Part shown: positions 18,768 to 30,310 of the stretch, in pieces | Layout: the number at the start of each line of letters is the position of its first letter | Position numbering within the stretch: the first letter of the stretch is position 1 | DNA from: an uncultured Nitrosomonas sp. | GTDB lineage: Bacteria > Pseudomonadota > Gammaproteobacteria > Burkholderiales > Nitrosomonadaceae | Length of the DNA: 39,644 nt | Assembly (NCBI RefSeq): GCF_902826915.1 | Contig: NZ_CADEGP010000020.1 | Location: forward strand, 1 to 39,644 | Reading direction: 5' to 3' | Translations under genes and position numbers: made by a program | The notes under the pieces: model-generated | Seen by the model: only the letters and a program-made list of their open reading frames with translations | Told to the model about the DNA's origin: nothing | Databases searched by the model: none

Positions 18768-19103
18768 TTAATAATCATCGTTAATTGATCCGATCAGCAT
18801 ATCATTTCTGATCGACTTTATACCATCGATAGTACGAGCAATCGCTATTGCTTTGTCCATATCGTTACGGGAATTGACATAACCGCTTAATTCTACAACC
18901 CCTCTGATCGTTCTGACATTGATATCAAAACGTCTTAGCGACGGTTCATCAATAATTGCTTCATAGACTTTTGTGGTAATACGAACATCATTAAATTTTT
19001 CTTCCATTCCCGTTTGCTCGGGTATTGATGCACAGCCTGAGAGCATGGTTATTTGAATAATTAAGAAGAAAACAATGAAATGACTGCCATCACGTCGCAT
19101 CAT
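18768..19103 (-). CDS. BON-domain lipoprotein
   Basis: The 111-residue product has a lipoprotein signal (lipobox MLSGC, Cys at about residue 24) and one BON domain over about residues 38-108. It shows the family's alternating pattern (ITTKVYEAIIDEPSLRRFDINV, GVVELSGYVNSR, AIARTIDGIKSIRNDM). BON domains bind membranes or phospholipid and occur in OsmY and related envelope-stress proteins. A maintenance role at the outer membrane is plausible, but the substrate is unknown. The gene stands alone between intergenic regions of about 150 and 330 nt. Confidence 0.88.
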   Translation of the reverse strand: MMRRDGSHFIVFFLIIQITMLSGCASIPEQTGMEEKFNDVRITTKVYEAIIDEPSLRRFDINVRTIRGVVELSGYVNSRNDMDKAIAIARTIDGIKSIRNDMLIGSINDDY

Positions 19104-19431
19104 AATGAGGTCTCTTAAACGATTATCGAAAAAACATCCTCCTCACACTTAGATTAAAAACCCGTGCCTTCCCACCTTCAGCACTTCATTCAATCCAACA
19201 AAACTTAACCGGTTATTTGTTGGGTAAGTATTCGCAACCATCAAATGCGAGGTAATGCATGGACAGAGTAGCTCGCATATGCGTTAATGAACAAAGCATT
19301 CCATTCCTGTTGATAATATTACATCATTATCTTTGATAGAAATTGCTTTTTTGGCAGAGTAGCCCGATTAGATTAGGCCTTGATAATATTTATTATTTGA
19401 CTGAAGCTATTTCCACGTCCCAGCAACATCT
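19104..19431. other. Intergenic region with two diverged direct-repeat pairs
   Basis: About 330 nt between the tlpA-like gene and the BON gene, both on the minus strand. No ORF or RNA gene is seen. It contains CAGAGTAGCTCG at 19264-19275 with CAGAGTAGCCCG at 19355-19366, and TTGATAATATT at 19310-19320 with an identical copy at 19380-19390. The order is repeated but the spacing differs. Confidence 0.5.
19264..19390. repeat. Paired short direct repeats (12-mer and 11-mer)
   Basis: A CAGAGTAGCYCG element followed by TTGATAATATT occurs twice in the same order (19264-19320 and 19355-19390). The 11-mer is exact and the 12-mer has one difference. The intervening DNA differs in length (34 versus 13 nt). 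This could be an old tandem duplication or paired binding sites. Confidence 0.45.
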
Positions 19432-20019
19432 TTAACTGGTTTGTGTCGATTGATCGATTTTCGGTGGTTCCTTCAATAATGGAATTACCATTTTTTCCAA
19501 TTTTTTCAGATCAACACGCCCTAAATAGTTCTCGACCAATTCTCCAGAGCGATTGATCACCACTGTATAAGGCAGCGCAGAATGACGATTTCCCGCGGCC
19601 TCTAACAATGACCAGGTATCAAAACTACCAACCAATACCGGATAATTGATGCCAAATTCCTGACTAAACATTTTGACCTTATCGGCTTGATCAATAGCAA
19701 TACCGATAAAAATCAACCCTTGTTCCCCATATTTTTTTTGCGCTTCAATGAATTCTGGTATTTCCTCGCGGCACGGCGTACACCAGGTAGCCCAAAAATT
19801 CACCACCATGACTTTTCCCAACCACTGCGAAACCTCCTGATTTTCTCCCTGTAAATCTGGCAAGCTTGCAGCAAGGATAGCTTGAGCGCCTTGCTGACTT
19901 TCTTCACTGGATAACTCAGTTTGATACGCCTCCGACAGCAAAGTACGTAGGAACGAGCCTGCTCCCAGAGCAAATATTGCGACGCAAGAATACAAAATTA
20001 TCTGCTTGAACTTCGACAT
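19432..20019 (-). CDS. TlpA/ResA-like thioredoxin-fold periplasmic protein
   Basis: A membrane-anchored disulfide reductase of the TlpA/ResA/CcmG group. The 195-residue protein has an N-terminal membrane anchor (about residues 7-27). Its thioredoxin domain carries the active site WATWCTPCREEIPEF (Cys80, Cys83), the GIAIDQADKVKMF helix and the cis-proline segment ALPYTVVINRSG. Such proteins keep apocytochrome cysteines or copper-site thiols reduced. It lies 63 nt after dsbD on the same strand, and DsbD is the expected electron donor. The exact client cannot be told from sequence. Confidence 0.92.
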   Translation of the reverse strand: MSKFKQIILYSCVAIFALGAGSFLRTLLSEAYQTELSSEESQQGAQAILAASLPDLQGENQEVSQWLGKVMVVNFWATWCTPCREEIPEFIEAQKKYGEQGLIFIGIAIDQADKVKMFSQEFGINYPVLVGSFDTWSLLEAAGNRHSALPYTVVINRSGELVENYLGRVDLKKLEKMVIPLLKEPPKIDQSTQTS

Positions 20020-20082
20020 TATTTCATCCTTAGAATATGTTTTAATAGGGCGTCGCGGTTAATTATTTGACAGTAACTAGCT

Positions 20083-22014
20083 TTAAATCAAAACAGCGTT
20101 CAGTACTGTTAAAAAATCATGGTTATTGAGAAATCCAATGATTTTAATATCAGGAACGTCATGACCTTGACGATCAATAAATAAAATACCCGGCGGCCCA
20201 AACAGCTTAAATCGTTTAAGTAGCGCGGTGTCATCCGAAGTGCCATTTGTGACATCAACCTCCAGCAGAACCACTTCTTTCAGTCGAGCTTGAACTTTAG
20301 CATCAGAGAACGTAAATCGATCCATTTCCTTGCATGAAACACACCAATCAGCATGAAACCTGACCATGACGTATTTTTCTCTGGATAACTGGATCTGTTC
20401 ATCCAGTTCAGCAATAGTTTTTACCCGCTGAAATGGCAGTGTTGCATAACTCGCTGATCCCGCTTCCCCTGAACTCGTCGCATCTGCCAGGTTAAGCTTT
20501 GAGAGTGGCTGCAGAACATCCCGGCCACCGGACAAAACACCGATCAATAACGCAACACCAACCAGTAAAGCGATAACACCCACACCTTTAAGGAATTTCT
20601 GCACACCGGAGGCTCTTTCCGGCAATGGATCAATAGCATGCAAATAAATCGCGGAAATGATTAACAACACGGCCCATAACAACATGTACACTACTTCATT
20701 AATCACCGGGGAAATAATCCAAATTGCAACTGCGAGCAGCAACACACCAAAGAATCGCTTAATCGACTCCATCCATGCGCCAGCTTTCGGCAGCAAAGCG
20801 CCAGCTGATGTTCCCAATAGCAACAGCGGAACACCCATACCCAGTGCCATGACAAACAATGCCGAACCGCCCAGAACCACGTCCCGAGTCTGGCTAATAT
20901 ATAGCAAAGCACCCGCCAGCGGTGCAGCAACACAAGGACCGACAATCAAAGCAGACAATGCCCCCATACCAAACACACTGGTTAAATGCCCACCCTTCAG
21001 CTGACCGGCCTCCTGGGATAACTTGGTTTGCAACGACCCCGGCAGTTGCAGCTCATAAAAACCAAACATGGAAAAGGACAACAGCACAAACATCACTGCA
21101 AACGTGCCCAGTACCCATGCATTTTGCAAGGCTGCAGACAACATTGCGCCCGATAACCCCGCCGCTACACCGATGATGGCATACGTAATCGCCATACCAA
21201 ATACATAAGCCAGTGCCAGAATAAATCCATGCCGCTTTGTTACATTCTTGCCTTGATTGGCAATAATCCCCGATAGAATTGGAAACATCGGAAACACACA
21301 AGGCGTAAATGACAGAAACAAACCAACTACAAAGAACCCGGAGAGAATTAACCAGTAATTGCCAGTTTCGAACATGCGTTCAATTTTGTACGATTCGGTT
21401 TCAATCGCGGGTGATCTAGATGGCATCTGAAACAATTCAGCGGTAGCATCGATTTCTGCTGCCGTCGCCTGACTACTCACCACCTCGGCAACCGCTCCGA
21501 TCGCGGCCTTTACTGCCGGTAATGTCAAATCAATCACTTTATGTATCGGTGCGTAACACACCCCCACCGGTTCATTACAACCTTGATAAGTTGCCTCCAG
21601 TGTTAGCGGTTGCTCACTTGCCGCGCCTTCGCGCTGTAACGAAATGACCGCTTGAATTGGGTTGTAATATACTTCCGTGTTGCCAAAAGTCATGTCTTCT
21701 TTCATTTTTCCGGGTGGCAACCTTACCTTTTCAATCGCCACGCCTTCTTGCTTGGGTTCGAAGGCAATTTTGTCACGATACAGGTAATAATCCTTCGCCG
21801 GTGTCAAATGGGCAATTAACGTATTTCCGTCTCGCACTTCTACTGCGATCTTGAACGCCTCATCCGGTGGCAAAAGTTCTTGTGGATTACTTTGGCCCAG
21901 ATTGATACCTAAGCCTTGTAATTTCTGAAATAGATTTAAAGATCCGCCTTCCTGAGCGAAAGCTTGCGGACAGGATAAACATAACATTAGTAGCAAAAAT
22001 TGGATTAATCGCAT
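20083..22014 (-). CDS. dsbD: Thiol:disulfide interchange protein DsbD
   Basis: DsbD carries electrons from cytoplasmic thioredoxin across the inner membrane to periplasmic thiol proteins. All three modules are present in 643 residues. There is a signal peptide, then the periplasmic alpha domain with its cysteine pair (GCNEPVGVCYAP). The eight-helix beta domain has Cys in TPCVFPMFPILSG and in VGPCVAAPLAGA. The thioredoxin-like gamma domain has FHADWCVSCKEMDRF near residue 557. The length is normal. It follows cutA by 15 nt and precedes the tlpA-like gene, a sensible donor-acceptor pair. Confidence 0.97.
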   Translation of the reverse strand: MRLIQFLLLMLCLSCPQAFAQEGGSLNLFQKLQGLGINLGQSNPQELLPPDEAFKIAVEVRDGNTLIAHLTPAKDYYLYRDKIAFEPKQEGVAIEKVRLPPGKMKEDMTFGNTEVYYNPIQAVISLQREGAASEQPLTLEATYQGCNEPVGVCYAPIHKVIDLTLPAVKAAIGAVAEVVSSQATAAEIDATAELFQMPSRSPAIETESYKIERMFETGNYWLILSGFFVVGLFLSFTPCVFPMFPILSGIIANQGKNVTKRHGFILALAYVFGMAITYAIIGVAAGLSGAMLSAALQNAWVLGTFAVMFVLLSFSMFGFYELQLPGSLQTKLSQEAGQLKGGHLTSVFGMGALSALIVGPCVAAPLAGALLYISQTRDVVLGGSALFVMALGMGVPLLLLGTSAGALLPKAGAWMESIKRFFGVLLLAVAIWIISPVINEVVYMLLWAVLLIISAIYLHAIDPLPERASGVQKFLKGVGVIALLVGVALLIGVLSGGRDVLQPLSKLNLADATSSGEAGSASYATLPFQRVKTIAELDEQIQLSREKYVMVRFHADWCVSCKEMDRFTFSDAKVQARLKEVVLLEVDVTNGTSDDTALLKRFKLFGPPGILFIDRQGHDVPDIKIIGFLNNHDFLTVLNAVLI

Positions 22015-22029
22015 TGGTATCAGTATTAT

Positions 22030-22353
22030 TTAGTCAGATAGGGTTGTTTCGTCGACGATCCACTGCAAATAGGCAGGTAATCCGTCCAATATAGGAACCA
22101 TAATTACTTCCGGAAGTTCATAAGGATGCACCTTCTTGATCAACTGTTCAATCCGCTCATAATGTTGTCGCTGGGTTTTAATTAGCACTGGGGTTTCCTC
22201 AGCCGACTCAATGTTATCTTTCCAGCGATACATCGATACACACGGACTTAAGGTGTTAACACAAGCCGCCAAATGTTGATCGACTAAAGCCTCTGCCAAC
22301 GCTAAGGCGCTTTCCTTATTGGGAAAATTGGTAATAACGAGTACGGGTTCCAT
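22030..22353 (-). CDS. cutA: Divalent-cation tolerance protein CutA
   Basis: CutA is a small trimeric protein linked to copper and divalent cation tolerance; its precise action is not settled. The 107-residue product shows the family pattern: ITNFPNKESALALAEALV at the start, AACVNTLSPCVSMYRWKDNIE in the middle, then ETPVLIKTQ and HPYELPEVIMVPI near the end. The next gene, dsbD, begins 15 nt downstream. cutA-dsbD pairing is common in proteobacteria. With the copper cassette about 5 kb away, this part of the window is rich in metal-handling genes. Confidence 0.95.
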   Translation of the reverse strand: MEPVLVITNFPNKESALALAEALVDQHLAACVNTLSPCVSMYRWKDNIESAEETPVLIKTQRQHYERIEQLIKKVHPYELPEVIMVPILDGLPAYLQWIVDETTLSD

Positions 22354-22407
22354 GCATGTTATGCAGTTGTTGCATAAAGATTAATATTACCCTGCTTAGC
22401 ACCTCAA

Positions 22408-22465
22408 TTGACAAGTGATTTTGAATTTTTATGTTCTGGGCATACCCTGCCAATAGGCATATACT
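22408..22465 (+). promoter_or_regulatory. Candidate promoter for the small membrane protein gene
   Basis: A perfect -35 TTGACA at 22408-22413 is followed after 16 nt by TATGTT (22430-22435). A second -10-like TATACT lies at 22460-22465 without a good -35. Either could drive the gene at 22499. Confidence 0.45.
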
Positions 22466-22498
22466 CTAAAAAATAATTTATCAAAAGGATCTTAACAA

Positions 22499-22696
22499 AT
22501 GAAAGGATTATTTAATTTAGTAATAACACTCTCAATTATCACTCCGGTCACGATATTTTTTGGCTACATCATTATGGATGAAGGCGATCAGTTCACCGCA
22601 GAGCATTACATGGTGACAGGACTCAGTACAGTTCCGCTTATTTTCGCGCTATTGATTAAATTTTTGATGACGGGCGCAGAAAAGAACAACCAATAA
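22499..22696 (+). CDS. Small two-helix membrane protein, unknown function
   Basis: The 65-residue product has two hydrophobic segments (about residues 5-25 and 39-58) joined by an acidic loop (DEGDQFTAEHYM), ending in a polar tail (MTGAEKNNQ). It should be a small inner-membrane protein. I do not recognise a family. AAGGA lies in front of the ATG and a TTGACA promoter element stands further upstream, so I think it is a real gene even though it is short. It converges with the ornithine cyclodeaminase-like gene five bases later. Confidence 0.7.
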   Translation: MKGLFNLVITLSIITPVTIFFGYIIMDEGDQFTAEHYMVTGLSTVPLIFALLIKFLMTGAEKNNQ

Positions 22697-22701
22697 TTGC
22701 T

Positions 22702-23664
22702 TTAGAATTCTATCACTATACCCTGTAATTGCTCACAAGCACGTTGGTAAGCCAGTCCGGCCACGGCCAGATCCCCAAGCGCCAACCCCCTGAACACAAA
22801 AGCAATTCGTTCATCTATGCTTTGACGACCCGTTGCACTGCCTGTTACCAAATCAGTTAGATCGCCACGCACTAACTCCGGATCAACCAACGGTTTAGGC
22901 ATGCTGGCTTCTTGTTCCAAATCATCAACGATAATCCGGTCCAATGCTGACATGCTCTCAGCCAACCACGGTGCAGCCAAATCGGTCATAGTGACGAATG
23001 CGCCTGGTTTAAGCCAGCGCGCGTCTAGAAATGGAGTCAGTTTTGGCGACAAAGTTACAGATGTAACAATTAAATCCGCATCTTGGATGGCTTCCTGTGC
23101 CGTTTGTGTCGCAACCACCAGCAAGCCCATTTTTTCTGCGCTACGACAAAATTTGTCGCGGCTGGCCGCGCTCCGTCCAAACACATTAATCTGCTTTAGC
23201 GGAAAAATTTCTGCCAGCGCTCGCAAGTGACTATGGGCTTGCACGCCGCACCCGATAAAAGCAGCAATAGAAGCATCAGGTCGTGCAAGCCGTTTGGCAG
23301 CAACCACACTCAATCCTGCCGTGCGTACTGCAGTAATCCAATTGCCATCAATGATCGCAAGTGGCAATCCGTTGCGGCTATCGAGTAAAGTCATCAGTGC
23401 ATTAATGCTATCCAATCCATGTCTTGGGTTATTTGGATTGAGCACTAACGCTTTGACAGCAAGAAATGGAGGGTCATCGGCTGCCGCTAATGTCGCCATC
23501 ATGTATCGATCATCTGGCGGAGTAATCACAACCTTAGGCGCATTCCAGGCCTTCTGTTGTGTTTTTGCAAATAGCAAATGCTCGATGCTGGCAGTGACAT
23601 CATGCATGGTAAGTTGCAAGTCCTGCAGTGAACTTTGTGATAAGTAACGAATCAATGGCAACAT
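22702..23664 (-). CDS. Ornithine cyclodeaminase / mu-crystallin family dehydrogenase
   Basis: A 320-residue NAD(P)-dependent enzyme of the family that includes ornithine cyclodeaminase, alanine dehydrogenase and ketimine reductase. The Rossmann motif FIGCGVQAHSHLRAL is at about residues 136-150. Lys71 in FLAVKALVLNPNNP is in the position of the substrate-binding lysine. GNWITAVRTAGLSVVAAKRLA and DADLIVTSVT also match. The exact substrate cannot be told; ornithine specificity is not demonstrated. It stands alone, divergent from typA with a 118-nt gap. Confidence 0.9.
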   Translation of the reverse strand: MLPLIRYLSQSSLQDLQLTMHDVTASIEHLLFAKTQQKAWNAPKVVITPPDDRYMMATLAAADDPPFLAVKALVLNPNNPRHGLDSINALMTLLDSRNGLPLAIIDGNWITAVRTAGLSVVAAKRLARPDASIAAFIGCGVQAHSHLRALAEIFPLKQINVFGRSAASRDKFCRSAEKMGLLVVATQTAQEAIQDADLIVTSVTLSPKLTPFLDARWLKPGAFVTMTDLAAPWLAESMSALDRIIVDDLEQEASMPKPLVDPELVRGDLTDLVTGSATGRQSIDERIAFVFRGLALGDLAVAGLAYQRACEQLQGIVIEF

Positions 23665-23703
23665 TAGAGCTCCTAATTTTAAAAAACTTAGCTGATGGTT
23701 AAA

Positions 23704-23733
23704 TTAGCCATATTAACAACCGGATGCTATAAT
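23704..23733 (+). promoter_or_regulatory. Extended -10 promoter for typA
   Basis: TGCTATAAT at 23725-23733 is a perfect extended -10 (TG-n-TATAAT). The -35 is weak (TTAGCC at 23704-23709, 18-nt spacer), as is common for extended -10 promoters. It leads into typA about 50 nt downstream. Confidence 0.6.
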
Positions 23734-23782
23734 GTTGCCCCCGCCGCAAGGACTAATAGCTTATATATTTGAGGAATAATTT

Positions 23783-25597
23783 ATGTCTCGCCCGATTCGC
23801 AATATCGCAATCATCGCTCACGTTGACCATGGTAAAACCACTATGGTTGATAAACTTCTGCACCAAGCCGGCACCTTTGCCGCACATCAGCAAATTTCCG
23901 AGCGCGTGATGGACTCTAACGATATTGAGCGTGAGCGCGGTATTACCATTCTAGCCAAAAATTGTGCTATTGACTACGAAGATATTCATATCAACATCGT
24001 CGACACCCCTGGCCATGCGGACTTTGGCGGCGAGGTCGAGCGTGTGTTGTCAATGGTCGACGGTGTATTGTTGCTCGTTGATGCTGTTGAAGGACCGATG
24101 CCACAAACCCGTTTTGTCACCAAAAAAGCACTCGCGCTGGGTTTACGCCCGATTGTCGTAGTCAATAAGATTGATCGGCCTGGAGCACGCGCCGGCTGGG
24201 TGGTAGATCAAACATTTGATCTGTTCGATAAATTGGGTGCCAGTGAAGAACAACTTGATTTTCCTATTATTTATGCTTCGGCATTAAATGGCTTTGCCAC
24301 CTTGGATATTGATAAGCCGAGCACCGACATGCGTCCGTTGTTCGACACTATCCTCAAATACGTACCTGCTCCTGTAGGTAATCCTGATGAACCACTGCAA
24401 CTACAAATCAGCGCGCTAGATTATTCCAGTTTTGTCGGCCGCATTGGCATTGGCCGCATTCACCGCGGCAAACTGAAACCCGGTCAGGAGGTTATGGTGT
24501 TGACAGGAGACAAACCACCGAAAAAAGCAAAAGTCAATCAGGTGCTCGGCTTCCGTGGTTTGGAGCGGATACAAATGAAAGAAGCGTTGGCCGGCGATAT
24601 CGTACTGATTAACGGCGTGGAAGAACTCAGCATCGGCACTACGCTGGCCGATGTCGACCAACCGGAAGCACTGCCAATCCTCGCTGTGGACGAACCCACC
24701 CTAACTATGACATTCCAAGTCAACACCTCGCCATTTGCCGGGCAGGAAGGAAAATTCGTCACCAGCCGCCAGTTGCGCGAGCGTCTGGAAAAAGAACTGT
24801 TGATCAATGTTGCCCTGAGGATGGAGGACACCAATGAAACCGACTCGTTCCTGATTTCAGGGCGCGGTGAACTACACCTGACTATTCTGCTGGAAAATAT
24901 GCGCCGCGAAGGTTACGAACTCGCTGTCTCTCGTCCGCATGTTGTGATTCGTGAGATTGACGGCGTTAAATGCGAACCGTTTGAAATGCTCACCGTTGAT
25001 GTAGATGAAGCAAATCAAGGCGCAGTAATGGAAGCTTTGGGCTCGCGCCGCGGCGATTTACAAGATATGGTATCAGATGCTAAAGGACGTGTGCGGCTAG
25101 ACTATCGTATCCCTGCACGCGGCTTGATCGGCTTTCAATCCGAATTCATGACCATGACACGCGGCACCGGCTTGATGAGCCATGTATTTGACGAATTCGC
25201 GCCAATGCGCCAGGAAATTCCACCACGCAGAAACGGTGTGCTGATTTCCGCTGAACAAGGAGAAGCAGTTGCGTATGCTCTATGGAAACTACAAGATCGC
25301 GGCCGCATGTTTGTCAGCCCAGGCGACCGCCTTTACGAAGGCATGGTGATCGGCATTCACTCCCGTGACAATGATCTGGTGGTCAACCCAATCAAAGGCA
25401 AGCAATTAACTAATATTCGCGCTTCCGGAACCGATGAAGCGGTCACGTTAATTCCACCGATTCAACTTACCCTGGAATCAGCGATTGAATTCATTGCCGA
25501 TGATGAACTGGTAGAAATTACGCCGAAAACGATTCGGATTCGTAAGCGTCATCTACTGGAACATGAGCGTAAACGCGCATCCCGCGTTGCGGCGTAA
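23783..25597 (+). CDS. typA: Ribosome-associated GTPase TypA/BipA
   Basis: TypA/BipA is a translational GTPase that binds the ribosome and helps 50S assembly and growth under cold or other stress. The 604-residue protein has the G1 motif AHVDHGKTT at residues 12-20, [10 protein letters not shown] (switch I), [12 protein letters not shown] (G3) near residue 74, and NKIDRPGAR (G4) near residue 128. EF-G-like domains II, III and V follow, then the BipA-specific C-terminal domain, ending in the basic [22 protein letters not shown] site precedes the ATG. It is monocistronic and ends at a hairpin shared with the convergent EEP gene. Confidence 0.97.
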   Translation: MSRPIRNIAIIAHVDHGKTTMVDKLLHQAGTFAAHQQISERVMDSNDIERERGITILAKNCAIDYEDIHINIVDTPGHADFGGEVERVLSMVDGVLLLVDAVEGPMPQTRFVTKKALALGLRPIVVVNKIDRPGARAGWVVDQTFDLFDKLGASEEQLDFPIIYASALNGFATLDIDKPSTDMRPLFDTILKYVPAPVGNPDEPLQLQISALDYSSFVGRIGIGRIHRGKLKPGQEVMVLTGDKPPKKAKVNQVLGFRGLERIQMKEALAGDIVLINGVEELSIGTTLADVDQPEALPILAVDEPTLTMTFQVNTSPFAGQEGKFVTSRQLRERLEKELLINVALRMEDTNETDSFLISGRGELHLTILLENMRREGYELAVSRPHVVIREIDGVKCEPFEMLTVDVDEANQGAVMEALGSRRGDLQDMVSDAKGRVRLDYRIPARGLIGFQSEFMTMTRGTGLMSHVFDEFAPMRQEIPPRRNGVLISAEQGEAVAYALWKLQDRGRMFVSPGDRLYEGMVIGIHSRDNDLVVNPIKGKQLTNIRASGTDEAVTLIPPIQLTLESAIEFIADDELVEITPKTIRIRKRHLLEHERKRASRVAA

Positions 25598-25625
25598 ACA
25601 CCCAAAAAAACCACCAAATTTTAGA

Positions 25626-25649
25626 AGCGGGTGACATCCATCACTCGCT
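25626..25649. terminator. Bidirectional terminator hairpin between typA and the EEP gene
   Basis: GCGGGTGA (25627-25634) pairs with TCACTCGC (25641-25648) over a six-base loop, extended by one A-T pair; one pair is G-T. It lies exactly between two convergent genes, with AT-rich flanks on both sides. The U-tract is imperfect on either strand. Confidence 0.6.
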
Positions 25650-25655
25650 GTATTC

Positions 25656-26630
25656 TTATGGCAAAGTCACAGAAATAAAAACACCAGCATGATCGGATAC
25701 GCTTGCTTGATCTGGATCAACCAAGGTGTTAAATACCACTCGGCTTTCACGTAAATTCTTTTCCTGATTCATAAAAATGTAGTCAATGCGCCTGGCAGGT
25801 CCGCCTGCATCCAATGTCGAAACGCCTACGGTACAATGCGCATCAGCTTGTTTAGTATTTGTACATAAATTATCCAGCGATCTATTCTGCGCATAAGCAT
25901 CAATAAAGCCGGCATTGACAATCCTGTCATAGAAAGGCCGCTCCACAAAGGGATCTACGCGAAAGCGGTCGATATTGAAATCGCCGCCAAGAATTGCAAA
26001 ATTACCACTCGGAAAAGATGTTTCTAATTCACTGATGAATGGCAACATAACGTTTAACTGGGTATCCAGCTGATCTGCTGTACATGCGGCGCAAAGATGT
26101 GTGTTATAAATATTCAGTTTACTGGTATTTGGGATATTAATGCGCGTCATCATCACATTTCTTGGCAATTTGATATCATGCCCGCGAAAATTCAATTCAG
26201 TCGCATGCGGCAAGCGCTTAGTCGTCCTGAAATCAATTTCACAACGACTCAGTATCGCATTAGCCACGCCTATGACACCCGGTAATCCGATTTCAAAAGA
26301 CGTGTACAAATCATAATTATGCTTGCGAGCGAGGAGCTTTTTCTGCAAATCTTCTGCGCTATTTTCAGTATGAGCTAATGTGCCTCCAACCACTTCTTGA
26401 AGCAGAATAACATCGACCGGGGTTTTCTCCGCAAATTCCGCAACCGCTTCCAAACGCTGTTCACGTGTTTCAATTTCTTTGAACAGAAGATTAACAGACA
26501 AGACGTTAAGATGGCCACGGCTAGTAACATCGTCACATTGCACCCGTGGTTCTTCACCGCCGCCACCGCTCTTGGCACAACTGGACAACACAGTAACACT
26601 AAAAATTATGAAGAAAAGTAGGTTTTTCAT
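25656..26630 (-). CDS. Endonuclease/exonuclease/phosphatase (EEP) family lipoprotein
   Basis: The 324-residue protein begins with a lipoprotein signal (SSC lipobox, then a glycine-rich linker SGGGG). It continues as one EEP domain: VILLQEVVGG (metal-binding Glu), NTHLCAACTADQL (His/Asn region), LGGDFNIDRF (catalytic Asp-Asn), ARRIDYIFMN and VSDHAGVFI (Asp-His pair). All core residues of the fold are present. The family covers neutral sphingomyelinases, phosphoesterases and nucleases; the THL-A-A-C segment is somewhat like sphingomyelinase-type members. The substrate is not known. It lies between typA and gyrB on the minus strand, 67 nt after the gyrB stop. Confidence 0.88.
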   Translation of the reverse strand: MKNLLFFIIFSVTVLSSCAKSGGGGEEPRVQCDDVTSRGHLNVLSVNLLFKEIETREQRLEAVAEFAEKTPVDVILLQEVVGGTLAHTENSAEDLQKKLLARKHNYDLYTSFEIGLPGVIGVANAILSRCEIDFRTTKRLPHATELNFRGHDIKLPRNVMMTRINIPNTSKLNIYNTHLCAACTADQLDTQLNVMLPFISELETSFPSGNFAILGGDFNIDRFRVDPFVERPFYDRIVNAGFIDAYAQNRSLDNLCTNTKQADAHCTVGVSTLDAGGPARRIDYIFMNQEKNLRESRVVFNTLVDPDQASVSDHAGVFISVTLP

Positions 26631-26697
26631 GATTTAATTTCTTGATAACACTGCAAACAGGCTTTTCATTTCATACTTTTTCACTACTAGAATCAAT

Positions 26698-29121
<2,424 letters not shown>

Positions 29122-29194
29122 CTAGGATACTTTATGAAAGTTACAGAAAATGATTTAATGGTCGCGGTTTTTATTGATTCTGGCATGGTTATTA

Positions 29195-30310
29195 TTAAAT
29201 CCTCATTGGCATTACAATGTATTTAAATATTTCATTTCCAGGTATTGTCATTAAAACACTACTATTGGCATTTTCAAACGCGCATTGCACGTTTTCACTC
29301 GTAACATTGTTTAATAAATCCATCAAATAGGTAATGTTCAGACTGATATCCACCGGGTCTTCTTGATAGCTGATTTCCAGCTCTTCTTCAGCTTCTTCCT
29401 GTTCATTATTCTTGCAGATAATGCGTAGATTATTTTTATCGACGATTAAACGCACACCGCGAAATTTATCACTTTGATTCGATAGAATGGAAACCCGCTG
29501 CAAAGCTTGCAAAAAGATGAGTCGATTAATTTCAAATAGTTTGTTGTTTCTAGTTGGAATAACCCGATTGTAATCCGGAAACTTTCCGTCAATAACTTTA
29601 GAGATCAGAATTATATCTGAAAAAGAAAACCTGACTTTATTTTGGAAATATTCTATCTTGATCGAGTTTTCGCTGTCATCGAGTAATTTGGATAGCTCAA
29701 AGACTGCTTTGCGCGGAAGAATAACTTCTTGCTTTTTCTGCGCCTTATCTAAACTTGTTGAAACATAAGCAAGGCGATGACCATCAGTACCAACGCTGAT
29801 GAGTTGCTTACCGTCGATCAACAGCAAAAGTCCATTTAAATAATAGCGGATATCCTGTTGAGCTACCGCAAACTGAACCAGATGTAGGAGATTCTTGAAT
29901 TCTTTTTGCCTGAGTGTAATAACGCTGTCCGATTCCGGTTCTTCGGTTACTTCGGGAAAGTCTTCTGCAGGAAGAATTTGTAGACTGAATGCGCTTTTAC
30001 CGGATTTAACCTGTAAATGGTCATCTTTTCGTATTAACGTTACTTCGGTATCGGATGAAAGCGAACGCAAAATATCCTGAAGCTTTTTAGCAGACACTGT
30101 AAAAGCAAAATCTTTTTCAGGGGAAAGGTTTTCAGCAGCCTCTGTTTTGATTTGTATTTCAAGATCAGAGGTCAAAAAAGAAGTCTTTTCTTGATTTTGC
30201 TTAATCAGAACATTTGATAGGATGGGTAACGTTTGTCGACGCTCTACAATGCCAGTTACAGTTTGTAGTGGTTTTAACAACATGTCTCGGTTGGTTTTTA
30301 TTAAAAGCAT
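29195..30310 (-). CDS. dnaN: DNA polymerase III beta subunit (sliding clamp)
   Basis: DnaN forms the ring that tethers polymerase III to DNA. The 371-residue product matches the family through all three clamp domains: VERRQTLPILSNVLI near residue 22, GLLLLIDGKQLISVGTDGHRLAYV in the middle, and the C-terminal YIVMPMRI. The length is normal. It follows dnaA with a 205-nt gap that looks like oriC. Confidence 0.98.
   Translation of the reverse strand: MLLIKTNRDMLLKPLQTVTGIVERRQTLPILSNVLIKQNQEKTSFLTSDLEIQIKTEAAENLSPEKDFAFTVSAKKLQDILRSLSSDTEVTLIRKDDHLQVKSGKSAFSLQILPAEDFPEVTEEPESDSVITLRQKEFKNLLHLVQFAVAQQDIRYYLNGLLLLIDGKQLISVGTDGHRLAYVSTSLDKAQKKQEVILPRKAVFELSKLLDDSENSIKIEYFQNKVRFSFSDIILISKVIDGKFPDYNRVIPTRNNKLFEINRLIFLQALQRVSILSNQSDKFRGVRLIVDKNNLRIICKNNEQEEAEEELEISYQEDPVDISLNITYLMDLLNNVTSENVQCAFENANSSVLMTIPGNEIFKYIVMPMRI

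Noticed and set aside
22437..22455. Possible sigma54 -24/-12 site before the small membrane protein
   Set aside because: The GG and GC elements are nine, not ten, bases apart and the surrounding match is weak; TTGACA fits better.
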